Assembly: GCA_021791875.1 (NCBI GenBank)
Contig: JAJYVU010000012.1
Coordinates: 1 to 64,000 of the forward strand
Source: Acidobacteriota bacterium
Lineage (GTDB): Bacteria > Acidobacteriota > Terriglobia > Terriglobales > Acidobacteriaceae
Length of the DNA stretch: 64,000 bases
Direction of reading: 5' to 3'
Part shown: positions 8,502 to 17,427 of the stretch, piece after piece
Layout: each line of letters begins with the position of its first letter
How positions within the stretch are numbered: the stretch's first letter is position 1
Notes under the pieces: generated by a model
Told to the model about the DNA's origin: nothing
Database searches by the model: none
The model's input: only the letters and a program-made list of their open reading frames with translations
Made by a program: the position numbers and the translations under genes

Positions 8502-9131
8502 ATGCCGAAATGGGCAATTGCAATCCTGAAGACTGCCGTGCACCTGGCGTGTCTGTTGCCGGTGGCGTGGCTGGTGTGGGGGGCGTACAAGAACACGCTG
8601 GGGCCCGACCCGACGCATACGGTGACCTTCTTTACGGGGCGGGGTACGTTGCGGCTGCTGGCGATTACGCTGGCGATTTCGCCGATACGGAAGTTATTTC
8701 CGAAGCGGCTGGGGTGGCTGATCCGGTTTCGGCGGCTGGTGGGGCTGTACGCGTTCTTTTACGCATGCCTGCATTTGCTGACGTATGTATGGCTGTATGC
8801 GGGCTTCAATGTGCAATACATGGTGGCGGACATCAGCAAGCGGAAGTTCATTACGGCGGGGCTGACGGCCTGGCTGCTGCTGCTGCCGCTGGCAGTGACG
8901 TCGACCTCCTGGTGGATAAGGAAGATGGGCGGCAAACGGTGGAACCGGCTGCACATGCTGGTGTATGTGGCGGCGATTGCGGGGCTGGTGCATTACTGGT
9001 GGGGCGTGAAGCCGGGCGTGTGGCGTCCGCTGGACATAACGCTGATTATTGGCGGGATTCTGCTTGCGAGGCCGCTGATTGCGGTGTGGAAGCGGCGGGA
9101 AGCTCCGGTGGTGGTGAAGATCGGTGGATAG
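8502..9131 (+). CDS. msrQ: MsrQ heme-binding membrane subunit
   Basis: A 209-residue integral membrane protein of the ferric-reductase-like family. It passes electrons from the quinone pool or flavin reductase to MsrP. About six hydrophobic helices are visible. Histidines in the helices (FYACLHLLTY, RLHMLVYVAAIAGLVHYWW) are the expected heme ligands. The gene sits directly downstream of msrP, as in most genomes, which fixes its role. Confidence 0.93.
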   Translation: MPKWAIAILKTAVHLACLLPVAWLVWGAYKNTLGPDPTHTVTFFTGRGTLRLLAITLAISPIRKLFPKRLGWLIRFRRLVGLYAFFYACLHLLTYVWLYAGFNVQYMVADISKRKFITAGLTAWLLLLPLAVTSTSWWIRKMGGKRWNRLHMLVYVAAIAGLVHYWWGVKPGVWRPLDITLIIGGILLARPLIAVWKRREAPVVVKIGG

Positions 9132-9134
9132 CTT

Positions 9135-9662
9135 TCAGCTGTTAGCTTTTTTGGTCGCTGGAGACTTCCTCAGCGAAGATTCGCGGGCTTTGCCGAGGGG
9201 TTTGGTCATGCGGACGAAGTGGCAGGGCATGGTGACAGGACCGATCATTTCCGGTGGGATGGGTTCGGCTCCGGAGATGGCATAGCCGAGGCGCTGGTAA
9301 TAGGCCGGGAGTTCTTCGCGGACATTGACGATGGTGAGATCCATGTGATGGGCGCCGAGCTCACGGGCGTATTCTTCGGCGGCGACGACGAGGCGGGTGC
9401 CGAGGCCGGACTTCTGGCGGGCGGGGTCGACGGAGAGCAGCCCGAGGTAGGCGCGATCACCTTTTAATTCGACGAAGACGCAGCCGTCGATGTGGTCTTG
9501 CTGTTCGGAGACGAGGAAGCGGCCGCGGTGGAAGTATTCGCGGGTGGCTTCGGGGTTGAGGCGGTCGTTTTTCTTGAAGAATTTTTCGACGGCGAAGGCT
9601 CGATTGATGAGGTCCATGAGGGTGGGGAGATCGGATTCGGTGGCGAAGCGGAGGTCGGTCAT
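9135..9662 (-). CDS. GNAT-family N-acetyltransferase
   Basis: A 175-residue protein with the acetyl-CoA-binding fold. The core motif reads LSVDPARQKSGLGTRLV (motif A, Q/RxxGxG/A), followed by AAEEYARELGAHHMDLTIV and the C-terminal YYQRLGYAISG typical of small-molecule acetyltransferases. The first 60 residues contain an N-terminal FATESDLPTLMDLINRAF strand-helix. The acceptor substrate is unknown. It converges on msrQ, with three bases between the stop codons. A basic tail (KKANS end) extends past the domain. Confidence 0.85.
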   Translation of the reverse strand: MTDLRFATESDLPTLMDLINRAFAVEKFFKKNDRLNPEATREYFHRGRFLVSEQQDHIDGCVFVELKGDRAYLGLLSVDPARQKSGLGTRLVVAAEEYARELGAHHMDLTIVNVREELPAYYQRLGYAISGAEPIPPEMIGPVTMPCHFVRMTKPLGKARESSLRKSPATKKANS

Positions 9663-9715
9663 GGGAGTGTGAACAGCCTGAAATCAGGGTAAAACAACGC
9701 GGGGTGGAGTTCCCG

Positions 9716-9746
9716 AAAAGAAAAAGCGCGCCGGCAAGGCGCGCTT
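9716..9746 (-). terminator. Intrinsic terminator of the S41 protease gene
   Basis: On the minus strand a perfect 9-bp stem AAGCGCGCC / GGCGCGCTT (9724-9732 with 9738-9746, 5-base loop) is followed by a T-rich tract, seen as A-rich 9716-9723 on the plus strand. It lies 19 bases after the protease stop codon. Confidence 0.85.
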
Positions 9747-9764
9747 GGTGATTCTGGATGAGAT

Positions 9765-11390
9765 TTAGTGGGAGGCGCTGGGGTTTTCGTTGGCGGCGAG
9801 CTTGGCGGCATCGGCCTTGAGGGCACGCTGCTCGAGGGCATCAGCCTGCGGCAGGAGGCCAAGGGCAGTCTGAATCTCCGGATCCCAGTTGTCGACGACG
9901 ACCTGTCCGCTGCGGTAGCCGAAGCTGGAAACGAAAATCTGCGACTTGATGGTGGTTTTGAGCCAAGGGAGGACGCCGTTGATGTTGGCCGGCGTGAACG
10001 CAATGTTCTTCGACTTGAGGAAGTTCTGGAAGTCGTTGAGGACGGCGTCGTTGACCTCGAAGTCGCGGGTGACCTTGTGGTCGACGACGTAGTGCTCGGC
10101 GAAGCGCTGGAAGACGTAGTGCGCGAGCAGCAGATTCTGGAAGTCGTTGTACTTGAGGGGGGTGAGTTCTACGTCGGGCGTGATGCCGCCGCCGCCGTAG
10201 ACGGTGCGGCCGGAGTCAGTGAGGTAGACTTTGCGGTCTTTCTTGTTCTGGTCGCCATGGTCGACGTAGTAGTAGTCGTAGAGCGAAACACCTTTGTAAT
10301 TGCGCTGGATGAGGCGTCCGCTGGGCGTGTAGTAGTGATACGTCGTGAGCGTGAGGCCGGTGTTGTAGGAGAGCCTGTAGACGGTCTGGACGAGGCCCTT
10401 GCCGAAGGTGGTCTGGCCGGCGACGAGAGCGCGGTCGTGATCCTGGAGGGCGCCTGTGATGATTTCAGCGGCGGAGGCGGTACCGTGATTGACGAGCACG
10501 ACGATGGGGAAGTCGGCGCCGTGGTTGCCGTGGGTGGCGCGATAGATTTCTTCAGGGTAGGCGCGGCCGCGCTGCGAGACGATGATTTGCCCGCGCTTGA
10601 GGAGATGGTCGCAAACGCTGACGGCTTCGACGAGGACGCCGCCTGGGTTGTTGCGGAGGTCGATAATGAGGCCCTTCTGGTGCGGAACGCTCTTGAGGGC
10701 GTCAGCGAATTCGCGGCCGGTGGTTTCCTGAATCTGCTTGATGTGAATGTAGGCGATGCCGGGGCGGATTTCGTAGGCGACGTCGATGCTGGGGTTGGGG
10801 ATTTCGTCGCGGGTGAGGGCAAAGATGAGCGGCTTGGGCGACCCGATGCGGTCCATGGTGACATGGACGGTGGTGCCCTTGGCTCCTTTGAGGAGGTTGG
10901 CGACGTCAGAGGAGGACATGCCAGCGGTGGATTTGCCGTCGATGGCCATGATGACGTCACCGGGATGGATGCCGGCCTTCCACGCGGGTGAACCCTCCAT
11001 TGGATAAACGACGACGATGCGTGAGGTGCCGTGGATGAACTGGGGCTGGATGAGCATGCCGACGCCGTAGTAGTGGCCGCCTTCATCCTGCTGCATGGCC
11101 GCAAAGGCCTTGGGATCAAAGAAGCTGGAGTGAGGGTCGAGGGTGCGCAGCATGGCCGGAATGGCGCCGTCGTAGATGATGTTGCTGGGCATCTTTCCGG
11201 TGACGGGGTCGGCGTAGTTTTTGGCGACGATCTGATAAACGCTGCTGAACTGCTCGAGACTCTTGCGGAAGGCGGACTGATTGTCGGGGGACTGGGCACC
11301 GACGCGATGGCTGAGCAGGAGGCCGCCGAGGCCGCAAACGGTGAAGAAAACGACGAGAGAAAAGACGGTGCGGCGAGCTGCAGATGACAT
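9765..11390 (-). CDS. S41-family carboxy-terminal processing protease
   Basis: A 541-residue exported serine protease of the CtpA/Prc type. The sequence begins with a signal/anchor helix (TVFSLVVFFTVCGLGGLLL). A helical domain follows, then a PDZ domain (about 105-190, GSPAWKAGIHPGDVIMAIDG), then the tail-specific protease core. The catalytic serine is S306 in NHGTASAAEI and the lysine is K331 in TTFGKGLVQT. The ATG at 11390 is chosen because it places the signal helix at the N terminus; the longer frame runs into the upstream divergent region. It probably trims or degrades envelope proteins by their C termini. A terminator follows at 9716-9746. Confidence 0.93.
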   Translation of the reverse strand: MSSAARRTVFSLVVFFTVCGLGGLLLSHRVGAQSPDNQSAFRKSLEQFSSVYQIVAKNYADPVTGKMPSNIIYDGAIPAMLRTLDPHSSFFDPKAFAAMQQDEGGHYYGVGMLIQPQFIHGTSRIVVVYPMEGSPAWKAGIHPGDVIMAIDGKSTAGMSSSDVANLLKGAKGTTVHVTMDRIGSPKPLIFALTRDEIPNPSIDVAYEIRPGIAYIHIKQIQETTGREFADALKSVPHQKGLIIDLRNNPGGVLVEAVSVCDHLLKRGQIIVSQRGRAYPEEIYRATHGNHGADFPIVVLVNHGTASAAEIITGALQDHDRALVAGQTTFGKGLVQTVYRLSYNTGLTLTTYHYYTPSGRLIQRNYKGVSLYDYYYVDHGDQNKKDRKVYLTDSGRTVYGGGGITPDVELTPLKYNDFQNLLLAHYVFQRFAEHYVVDHKVTRDFEVNDAVLNDFQNFLKSKNIAFTPANINGVLPWLKTTIKSQIFVSSFGYRSGQVVVDNWDPEIQTALGLLPQADALEQRALKADAAKLAANENPSASH

Positions 11391-11617
11391 TCGGACGCGG
11401 AATCCTTGGGGCCCTGAATAGAGCTCTGATGCGTGCAGTATAGCATCCAGGCAGGGAGGGACGCGCTGCCGGAGCTGCGATGAACAAGGGGCGGAACGGT
11501 TCATTGGCTTTCGTGGGACGAGGCGTTTACTATCTGGAGAAGCGCTGCCTGACAACTTCAGCACGGAATTGTGCCGCGGAGTGGAGCGGGCGTGCTCCTA
11601 TTGGGATTGTGATTGTG

Positions 11618-13309
11618 ATGAAGCTTCGATCGTTACCGATTCGTGCGATGCTGGCCACCGGACTGGCCATCGCCGTGATACCGAGTTATGGACTAGGCCG
11701 CCGGGCCGAGGCCGATAACCCGAGCGTGCAGAACAACAGCAATCCGCTGCCGTACCCGGGCACAGTAGTAGAGCAGATTGTGGCGCGTGTGGATGACCGT
11801 GTGATTGACACCTCAGACTACGCGCGCGCGGAGAAAGAAGTTGAGCAGGATGCGAAGCGGCAGGACATGACGCCGGAACAATTGGCGCATGAGAAGAAGG
11901 ATTTGCTGCGGAACCTGATTGACGAGCAACTATTGCTGGCCAAAGGCAAGCAGCTTGGGATTACGGGCGAGGACCAGCTGATTCGGCAGCTGGACGAGAT
12001 TCGCAAGCAGAACCATCTGAAGTCGATGCAGGCGCTGCAGAATGCCGTAGAGTCGCAAGGGCTTTCGTGGCAGGACTTTAAGCAGCAGATCCGGCAGAAC
12101 ATAATTCGCTCGGAAGTGATCCGGCAGAAAGTGATGCCGAATATCCGGATCAATCCGGAGGAGGTGCAGGCCTACTACGACCGGCACAAGTCTGAGTTTG
12201 AGCATCCTGAGCAGATTCGTCTGAGCGAAATTCTGATTCCGACGCCGAATCCGGATGACGCGGCGCAGGTGGCGCAGGCAAAGCAGAAAGTTGACGCTAT
12301 CTACAAGCAACTGAAGGGCGGAGCGAATTTCGCGAAGCTGGCGAAGGCGGATTCACACGGCCCGAGGGCGAGCCAGGGCGGCGACCTTGGGGTGTTCAAG
12401 AAGGGGCAACTGGCGCCGGAACTGGAACAGGACACGTTCTCTCTGAAAGCAGGGCAGTTTACCAAGCCGATTCAGACGCGGCAGGGGTGGATCATTCTGG
12501 CAGTGACGCAGCACGAGAATGCGGGCGTGGCGCCGCTGGATCAGGTGCAGAACCAGATCATGAACACGATCGGGGACAGAGAGATGCAGCCTGCGCTGCG
12601 GCAGTACCTGTCGAAGCTGCGGGAAGAAGCGTACATCGATATTCGCCCGGGATATACGGATACGGGGGCGACGGCGAACGAAATTAAGCCGATTTACAGC
12701 GCATACCTGCCACCCTCGGCAAAGAAGAAAAAGAAGCCGCATTTCGAGCGGAGAAGATTTGAGGCCAAGCGGGCAAAATACCGGCGGAAGGAAAAACTTG
12801 GCACCGAGAAACTGGGCAAGCGCGAAAAGATTCGCTATGGCCAGGCACCGCGTGAAGCTCTACCACCAGCACTGAACCAGACTGACCTGAACAGCGAGAA
12901 TGGGCAGGAGGCGGCGAGCAATGTGCCGCAAGCCGGGATGAACAACCAGAACCAGGAAAACCGGAAACCGAGGAAGGTTCGGTACTCGAGCCTGGCGGAG
13001 CGGCGGCGCGTGGCCCGCGAGCGGAAGAAGGAAGAAGCAAGGGCGAAGAAGCTGAAAAAGAAGAATGCAAATTCGCACTATCCGGTACCGGTAGAAGGCA
13101 AGCTGGCGCAGGCGACGCAGGAAGTGCAAGAGTCGTCGCTTGGCCTGGGCGGCGCGACCAAGAAGAAGAAGACAGCGCATCCCATGCGCAGCGGGCCGAA
13201 GCGTCGCTACTCGACGGTGGAGTTGAAGAAAGAAGCGGAACAGAAAAAGAAGCAGCAGGCAGCTTCGAGCACGACGTCTGGTTCCGGCGGTTCGAGTACA
13301 CAGCAATAA
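11618..13309 (+). CDS. SurA-like periplasmic peptidyl-prolyl isomerase with long basic tail
   Basis: A 563-residue exported chaperone/isomerase. After a signal sequence (LPIRAMLATGLAIAVIP) come a SurA_N-like helical domain (about residues 50-180) and one parvulin rotamase domain (about 199-300, with LSEILIPTPNPDDAAQ and SQGGDLGVFKKGQL). A helix follows to about 365. The last ~200 residues are low-complexity and very rich in Lys, Arg and Gln (AKKKKKPHFERRRF, RKKEEARAKKLKKKN), which is not part of known SurA proteins. The start at 11618 gives a proper signal peptide. It is divergent from the S41 protease across 227 bp, which suggests a shared envelope-quality-control role. Confidence 0.85.
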   Translation: MKLRSLPIRAMLATGLAIAVIPSYGLGRRAEADNPSVQNNSNPLPYPGTVVEQIVARVDDRVIDTSDYARAEKEVEQDAKRQDMTPEQLAHEKKDLLRNLIDEQLLLAKGKQLGITGEDQLIRQLDEIRKQNHLKSMQALQNAVESQGLSWQDFKQQIRQNIIRSEVIRQKVMPNIRINPEEVQAYYDRHKSEFEHPEQIRLSEILIPTPNPDDAAQVAQAKQKVDAIYKQLKGGANFAKLAKADSHGPRASQGGDLGVFKKGQLAPELEQDTFSLKAGQFTKPIQTRQGWIILAVTQHENAGVAPLDQVQNQIMNTIGDREMQPALRQYLSKLREEAYIDIRPGYTDTGATANEIKPIYSAYLPPSAKKKKKPHFERRRFEAKRAKYRRKEKLGTEKLGKREKIRYGQAPREALPPALNQTDLNSENGQEAASNVPQAGMNNQNQENRKPRKVRYSSLAERRRVARERKKEEARAKKLKKKNANSHYPVPVEGKLAQATQEVQESSLGLGGATKKKKTAHPMRSGPKRRYSTVELKKEAEQKKKQQAASSTTSGSGGSSTQQ

Positions 13310-13330
13310 GCCAAACAGGACACACAACAG

Positions 13331-14374
13331 ATGAAAGAGCCGATGGTCGCCGATCTTGGACGTTTCGAGAATCAGACGACCACCGGCTTTTTCTGCGTTG
13401 CTCAGAAGAGCGTGCGCAGCAAGAAGGACGGCGCGCCGTACCTGGCGCTGACGCTGGCCGACAGCAGCGGCCAGATTGAATGCCGGATGTGGGATCCGGG
13501 CGACGTGGGCGAGTTTGCGCAGGGCGACGTTGTGAAGATTCGGGGGCAGGTGAGCCGTTACCAGGACCGGCTGCAGATCACGATCGATAAGCTGCGCAAG
13601 GCCGGGGCGGGTGAGTATTCACCGGCGGATTTTGTTCCAGCGACAGAGCGCGACGTGGAGACGATGTGGGCCGAGTTGCAGAAGTGGGTTGCCACGATGG
13701 AGGACGGCGACCTGCAGCGGCTGGCACAGGCGTTTCTGGACGATGCGGGGATTGCGGCTGCGCTGCGCGAGGCTCCCGCAGCGAAGGCATTGCATCATGC
13801 CTGGATCGGCGGGCTGCTGGAACACATTCTGTCGCTGATGGGCGTGGCGGATGCGGTGGTCGGGAAATATCCGGGGGCGAACCGGGACCTGCTGCTGACG
13901 GGCGTGTTGCTGCATGACATCGGCAAATTGAAGGAGTTGCGCTGGGGCACGAGTTTTGAGTACACGCTGCCGGGTCAACTGCTGGGGCACATCACGATGG
14001 GCATAGGGATGGTGGAAGAGAAGATTGCGGCGCTGGGGAGTTTTCCGGAAGAGAAGCGCGTGCTGGTGGAGCACCTGATTCTGAGCCACCACGGGCGGTA
14101 CGAGTTTGGCTCGCCGAAGCTGCCCATGATTCCGGAGGCGATTTTGCTGCACTATCTGGACGACATGGACGCGAAGATGCAGACGATGCAGGCCGAGTTT
14201 GCGCGCGCAGTGACGAACGGGCGCGACGCGGCGGACGTGACGGAGTGGGTGCGGTCGATGGAACGCCCGGTGCTGAATACGGCAGCGTATCTGAAGGCAG
14301 GGGAAGCGGCTGGCGGTGCTGAGGAAAATTCTGGACGAGAGGCGACTCCGAATGGCCTACCTTTTGAAGACTGA
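13331..14374 (+). CDS. YhaM-like 3'-5' exoribonuclease (OB fold + HD domain)
   Basis: A 347-residue protein with an N-terminal OB-fold nucleic-acid-binding domain (about 15-88, VKIRGQVSRYQDRLQI) and a C-terminal HD phosphohydrolase domain. H165 in GLLEH and H195-D196 in LLHDIGK are the metal ligands, followed by a later LSHHGRYEFGSPKLP block. This order is characteristic of YhaM/CBF1-type nucleases that trim RNA or DNA from the 3' end. It lies 21 bases after the PPIase gene and overlaps the EVE gene by 23 bases, so all three may be cotranscribed. Confidence 0.9.
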   Translation: MKEPMVADLGRFENQTTTGFFCVAQKSVRSKKDGAPYLALTLADSSGQIECRMWDPGDVGEFAQGDVVKIRGQVSRYQDRLQITIDKLRKAGAGEYSPADFVPATERDVETMWAELQKWVATMEDGDLQRLAQAFLDDAGIAAALREAPAAKALHHAWIGGLLEHILSLMGVADAVVGKYPGANRDLLLTGVLLHDIGKLKELRWGTSFEYTLPGQLLGHITMGIGMVEEKIAALGSFPEEKRVLVEHLILSHHGRYEFGSPKLPMIPEAILLHYLDDMDAKMQTMQAEFARAVTNGRDAADVTEWVRSMERPVLNTAAYLKAGEAAGGAEENSGREATPNGLPFED

Positions 14375-14732
14375 GCCGGACGTGTATTCAATCGATGATT
14401 TACAACGCGACGGCGATACGGTGTGGGATGGCGTTGCCAATCCGCAGGCGGTGGGATACCTGGCGCGGATGCCGGTGGGCGAGATGCTGGTGATTTATCA
14501 CACGGGGAACGAGCGCTGCGCGGCTGGGTTGGCGAAGTGCGTGGCGGTGAATGCGGAGAATCCCAAGGTGCCGGAAGTGCGGATCCAGTTTGTGAAGAAG
14601 CTGAAGACGCCGCGCACGCTGGCGGAGATGAAGACGCTGAAGCTATTTGCGGATTCGCCGCTGGTCAAGCAGGGGCGGCTTGGGGTGGTTCCGCTGACGG
14701 CTGCGCAGTACGCGTGGATTGCGGGCAAGTAG
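14352..14732 (+). CDS. EVE-domain protein
   Basis: A 126-residue single-domain protein starting MAYLLKTEPDVYSIDDL. The DGVxNPQA block (VWDGVANPQAVGYL), the YHTGNER segment and the terminal LTAAQYAWI mark the EVE (PUA-like) fold that recognises modified bases in RNA or DNA. The start at 14352 is preferred over 14316 because homologues begin with MAYWLxKTEP-like sequence. The overlap with the YhaM-like nuclease suggests translational coupling and perhaps a joint job in RNA turnover (inference). Confidence 0.9.
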   Translation: MAYLLKTEPDVYSIDDLQRDGDTVWDGVANPQAVGYLARMPVGEMLVIYHTGNERCAAGLAKCVAVNAENPKVPEVRIQFVKKLKTPRTLAEMKTLKLFADSPLVKQGRLGVVPLTAAQYAWIAGK

Positions 14733-14785
14733 CGGTGCTGCGAGGGGTACGCAAGGAAAATCATCTACAATCGAATTGAACGCCT

Positions 14786-15967
14786 ATGCTTCGATTTTCG
14801 ACTGCCGGGGAATCTCACGGCGAGAGCCTGATTGCCCTGGTTTCCGGCATGCCGGCCGGAGTTCCAATAGACCAGGATTATGTGAACCGCGAACTGTGGC
14901 GCCGCCAGCAGGGTTACGGGCGCGGCGGACGAATGCGCATTGAACAGGACACGGCGCATTTTTTGAGCGGCGTGCGGCACGGGCACACGATTGGTTCGCC
15001 GATAGCAATGGAGATTGCGAATCGCGACTGGAAGAACTGGACCGATGTGCTGCCAGTGGAGACGGGCGATCCGGAGAAGCATAAGGCCGTGGTTTCGCCG
15101 AGGCCGGGACATGCGGACCTGGCGGGCGCGTTGAAGTATGACTTCCCGGAAGCGCGGTATGTGCTGGAGCGAGCTTCGGCGCGGGAGTCGACGGCGCGCG
15201 TGGCCGCGGGTGCGATTGCGAAGCTGCTGCTGAAGGAGCTTGGCATTGACGTGCTGAGTCATGTGATTCGTGTAGGCTCGACCGAGCTGCAGCGCGAGGT
15301 GAAGTGGGAAGAGATTGTTGTCCTGTATGAAAAAGACGAAGTGATGCTGGGCTGCGTGGACGCAGACACCGAGGCAAAGATGAAGGCCGAGGTAGATCAG
15401 GCGCTGCTGACCAAAGATACGATCGGCGGCGTGTTTGAGGTGATCGTTCACGGCGCTCCGGCGGGAATTGGAACCTACGCGAACTGGGATGAGCGGCTGG
15501 ACGGCATACTGGCGCAAGCGGTGATGTCACTGCAGGCGGTGAAGGCGGTGGAGATTGGCCGGGGCGTGACGGCGGCGGCTTCGCTGGGATCGGCTGTCCA
15601 TGATGCGATTGGATATGCAGCAGAGGGCGAAGCGCACCGGCACACGCGGTTTACGCGCGAGCGGAATAACGCCGGGGGGATTGAGGGCGGCATCTCCAAT
15701 GGCGAGGATGTGATTGTGCGCGGATATCTGAAGCCGATTTCGACGCTGCGGCAGCCGCTGGCGTCGGTGCGGTTTGATACTCGTGAAGAGACGAAGGCGG
15801 CATACGAACGCAGCGACGTGTGCGTGGTTCCGGCGGCGGGGGTGGCGGCTGAATCGATGGTTGCGCTGGCATTTGGGCGTCTACTGCTGGAGAAATTTGG
15901 AGGCGATTCGCTGCGGGAACTGAAGCGTAACTATGATGGTTACCTGGAGCAGATTCGTAAGTTTTAA
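14786..15967 (+). CDS. aroC: Chorismate synthase
   Basis: A 393-residue FMN-dependent enzyme that makes chorismate from EPSP, the last step of the shikimate pathway. The N-terminal signature RFSTAGESHGESL, the GYGRGGRM block and the central GIEGGISNGEDV motif are all present, and the length fits the family. The gene begins 53 bp after the EVE gene. It ends three bases before def, so it likely leads the aroC-def-fmt-rsmB group. aroB lies on the other strand at 22209. Confidence 0.97.
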   Translation: MLRFSTAGESHGESLIALVSGMPAGVPIDQDYVNRELWRRQQGYGRGGRMRIEQDTAHFLSGVRHGHTIGSPIAMEIANRDWKNWTDVLPVETGDPEKHKAVVSPRPGHADLAGALKYDFPEARYVLERASARESTARVAAGAIAKLLLKELGIDVLSHVIRVGSTELQREVKWEEIVVLYEKDEVMLGCVDADTEAKMKAEVDQALLTKDTIGGVFEVIVHGAPAGIGTYANWDERLDGILAQAVMSLQAVKAVEIGRGVTAAASLGSAVHDAIGYAAEGEAHRHTRFTRERNNAGGIEGGISNGEDVIVRGYLKPISTLRQPLASVRFDTREETKAAYERSDVCVVPAAGVAAESMVALAFGRLLLEKFGGDSLRELKRNYDGYLEQIRKF

Positions 15968-15970
15968 GAG

Positions 15971-16480
15971 ATGATTCGACCAATTGTTAAGTATCCCGAT
16001 CCGATTTTGCAGCGCCCGACCGAGCTGGTGACGGAGTTCAACGACGAACTGCGCACGCTGGCAAATGACATGTTCGAGTCGATGTATGCGGCGAAGGGCA
16101 TAGGGCTTGCGGCTCCGCAGATTGGCGTGGGGCAGCGGCTGACGGTGATCGACCTGAGCAACAAGGAGAAGCCGGACGAGAAGATTGTGCTGGTGAATCC
16201 GGAGGTGATTGAGACGCAGGGGCGGCAATACGAAGAAGAAGGCTGCCTGAGTTTACCGGAGATTCGCGAGAAGGTCGTGCGGGCTGCCAAGGTGAAGGTG
16301 AAGGCGCAGAATCTGGACGGCGAGTGGTTTGAGATGGAAGGCGAGGAGCTGCTGGCGCGCGCGTTCCAGCATGAGATCGATCACCTGGACGGGGTGTTGT
16401 TTATCTACCGGCTGAGCGGGCTGAAGCGCGATCTGATTCTGCGGCGCATACGCAAGCTGCAGCGCACCGGCGAGTGGTAA
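15971..16480 (+). CDS. def: Peptide deformylase
   Basis: A 169-residue metalloenzyme that removes the formyl group from nascent N-terminal methionine. All three motifs are present: GIGLAAPQIG (43-52), EEGCLSLP (metal ligand C92) and QHEIDHLDG (H134, E135, H138). It precedes fmt by two bases, the common def-fmt pairing that adds and removes formyl groups in translation. Confidence 0.97.
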   Translation: MIRPIVKYPDPILQRPTELVTEFNDELRTLANDMFESMYAAKGIGLAAPQIGVGQRLTVIDLSNKEKPDEKIVLVNPEVIETQGRQYEEEGCLSLPEIREKVVRAAKVKVKAQNLDGEWFEMEGEELLARAFQHEIDHLDGVLFIYRLSGLKRDLILRRIRKLQRTGEW

Positions 16481-16482
16481 GC

Positions 16483-17421
16483 ATGAAACTGGTATTCTGC
16501 GGCACGCCGGCTTTCGCTGTTCCGACGCTGAAGGCTGTGCTGGGCGCAGGACACGAAGTGGCGCTGGCGGTCACGCAGCCGGATCGTCCAAGCGGGCGCG
16601 GCATGCAGGTGGTGGAACCGCCGGTGAAGGTGACGGCGCGGGAAGCCGGGATTCCGGTGGTTCAGCCAGAGAAAATCAAAAACAATCTGGAATTTCGGGC
16701 ACAACTGGAGGCAATTCAACCCAATGCCATTGTGGTGGTGGCGTATGGGCGGATCATTCCGAAGTGGATGCTGGATTTGCCGCGGTTCGGGAATTTGAAT
16801 TTGCATGCGTCACTGTTACCGAAGTATCGCGGAGCGGCTCCGATCCAGTGGGCTGTGGCGATGGGCGAGACGGCGACGGGCGTGACGACGATGTTGCTGG
16901 CCGAGGGACTGGATACGGGCGACATGCTGCTGCAGAAAGAGATGGCGATTGGGCCGGATGTGACGGCGCAGGAGCTGTTTCCGTTGCTGGCAGAGATGGG
17001 CGCGCCGTTGATGGTGGAGACCCTTACCGGGCTGGAAGCGGGCACGATTGTTCCGCAGAAGCAGGATGATTCGCAGGCGACGCTGGCTCCGATACTGACG
17101 CGTGAGGACGGTCGGATGGATTTTGGGCGCGATCATGCCTCGGTGATTTATAACCGGTGGCGTGGTTTTTATCCGTGGCCGGGCGCATGGACGATGCTGG
17201 GCGGCAAGAAGCTGACGGTGCACCGTATGAAGCTGGCGGAGGGCACTGCGGGCGCGGAACCAGGTATGGTTCGCGTGGAGCATGGACGGCTGATGATGGC
17301 GTGCGGAGGCGGGAGTGCGATTGAAATTCTCGAACTGCAGCTTGAGGGCAAGAAGCGGATGACAGCAGCAGATTTTCTGCGCGGGCATGCGCTCAAGAGC
17401 GGCATGCGCCTGGGAATGTGA
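16483..17421 (+). CDS. fmt: Methionyl-tRNA formyltransferase
   Basis: A 312-residue enzyme that formylates initiator Met-tRNA with 10-formyl-THF. The catalytic trio N106, H108 (in NLNLHASLLPKYRGAAPIQ) and D144 (in EGLDTGDM) is intact, and a C-terminal OB domain follows. The ATG at 16483 is used; the in-frame GTG nine bases earlier overlaps def and adds only three residues. rsmB follows six bases after the stop. Confidence 0.97.
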   Translation: MKLVFCGTPAFAVPTLKAVLGAGHEVALAVTQPDRPSGRGMQVVEPPVKVTAREAGIPVVQPEKIKNNLEFRAQLEAIQPNAIVVVAYGRIIPKWMLDLPRFGNLNLHASLLPKYRGAAPIQWAVAMGETATGVTTMLLAEGLDTGDMLLQKEMAIGPDVTAQELFPLLAEMGAPLMVETLTGLEAGTIVPQKQDDSQATLAPILTREDGRMDFGRDHASVIYNRWRGFYPWPGAWTMLGGKKLTVHRMKLAEGTAGAEPGMVRVEHGRLMMACGGGSAIEILELQLEGKKRMTAADFLRGHALKSGMRLGM

Positions 17422-17427
17422 GCGGCG

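Noticed and set aside
9768-10991. 407-codon plus-strand open frame
   Set aside because: Antisense of the S41 protease, which has complete catalytic motifs on the minus strand.
13197-13210. 14-base match CGAAGCGTCGCTAC shared with 38661-38674
   Set aside because: Both copies encode the same KRRY tetrapeptide in different genes; the match follows from codon use, not from a mobile repeat.
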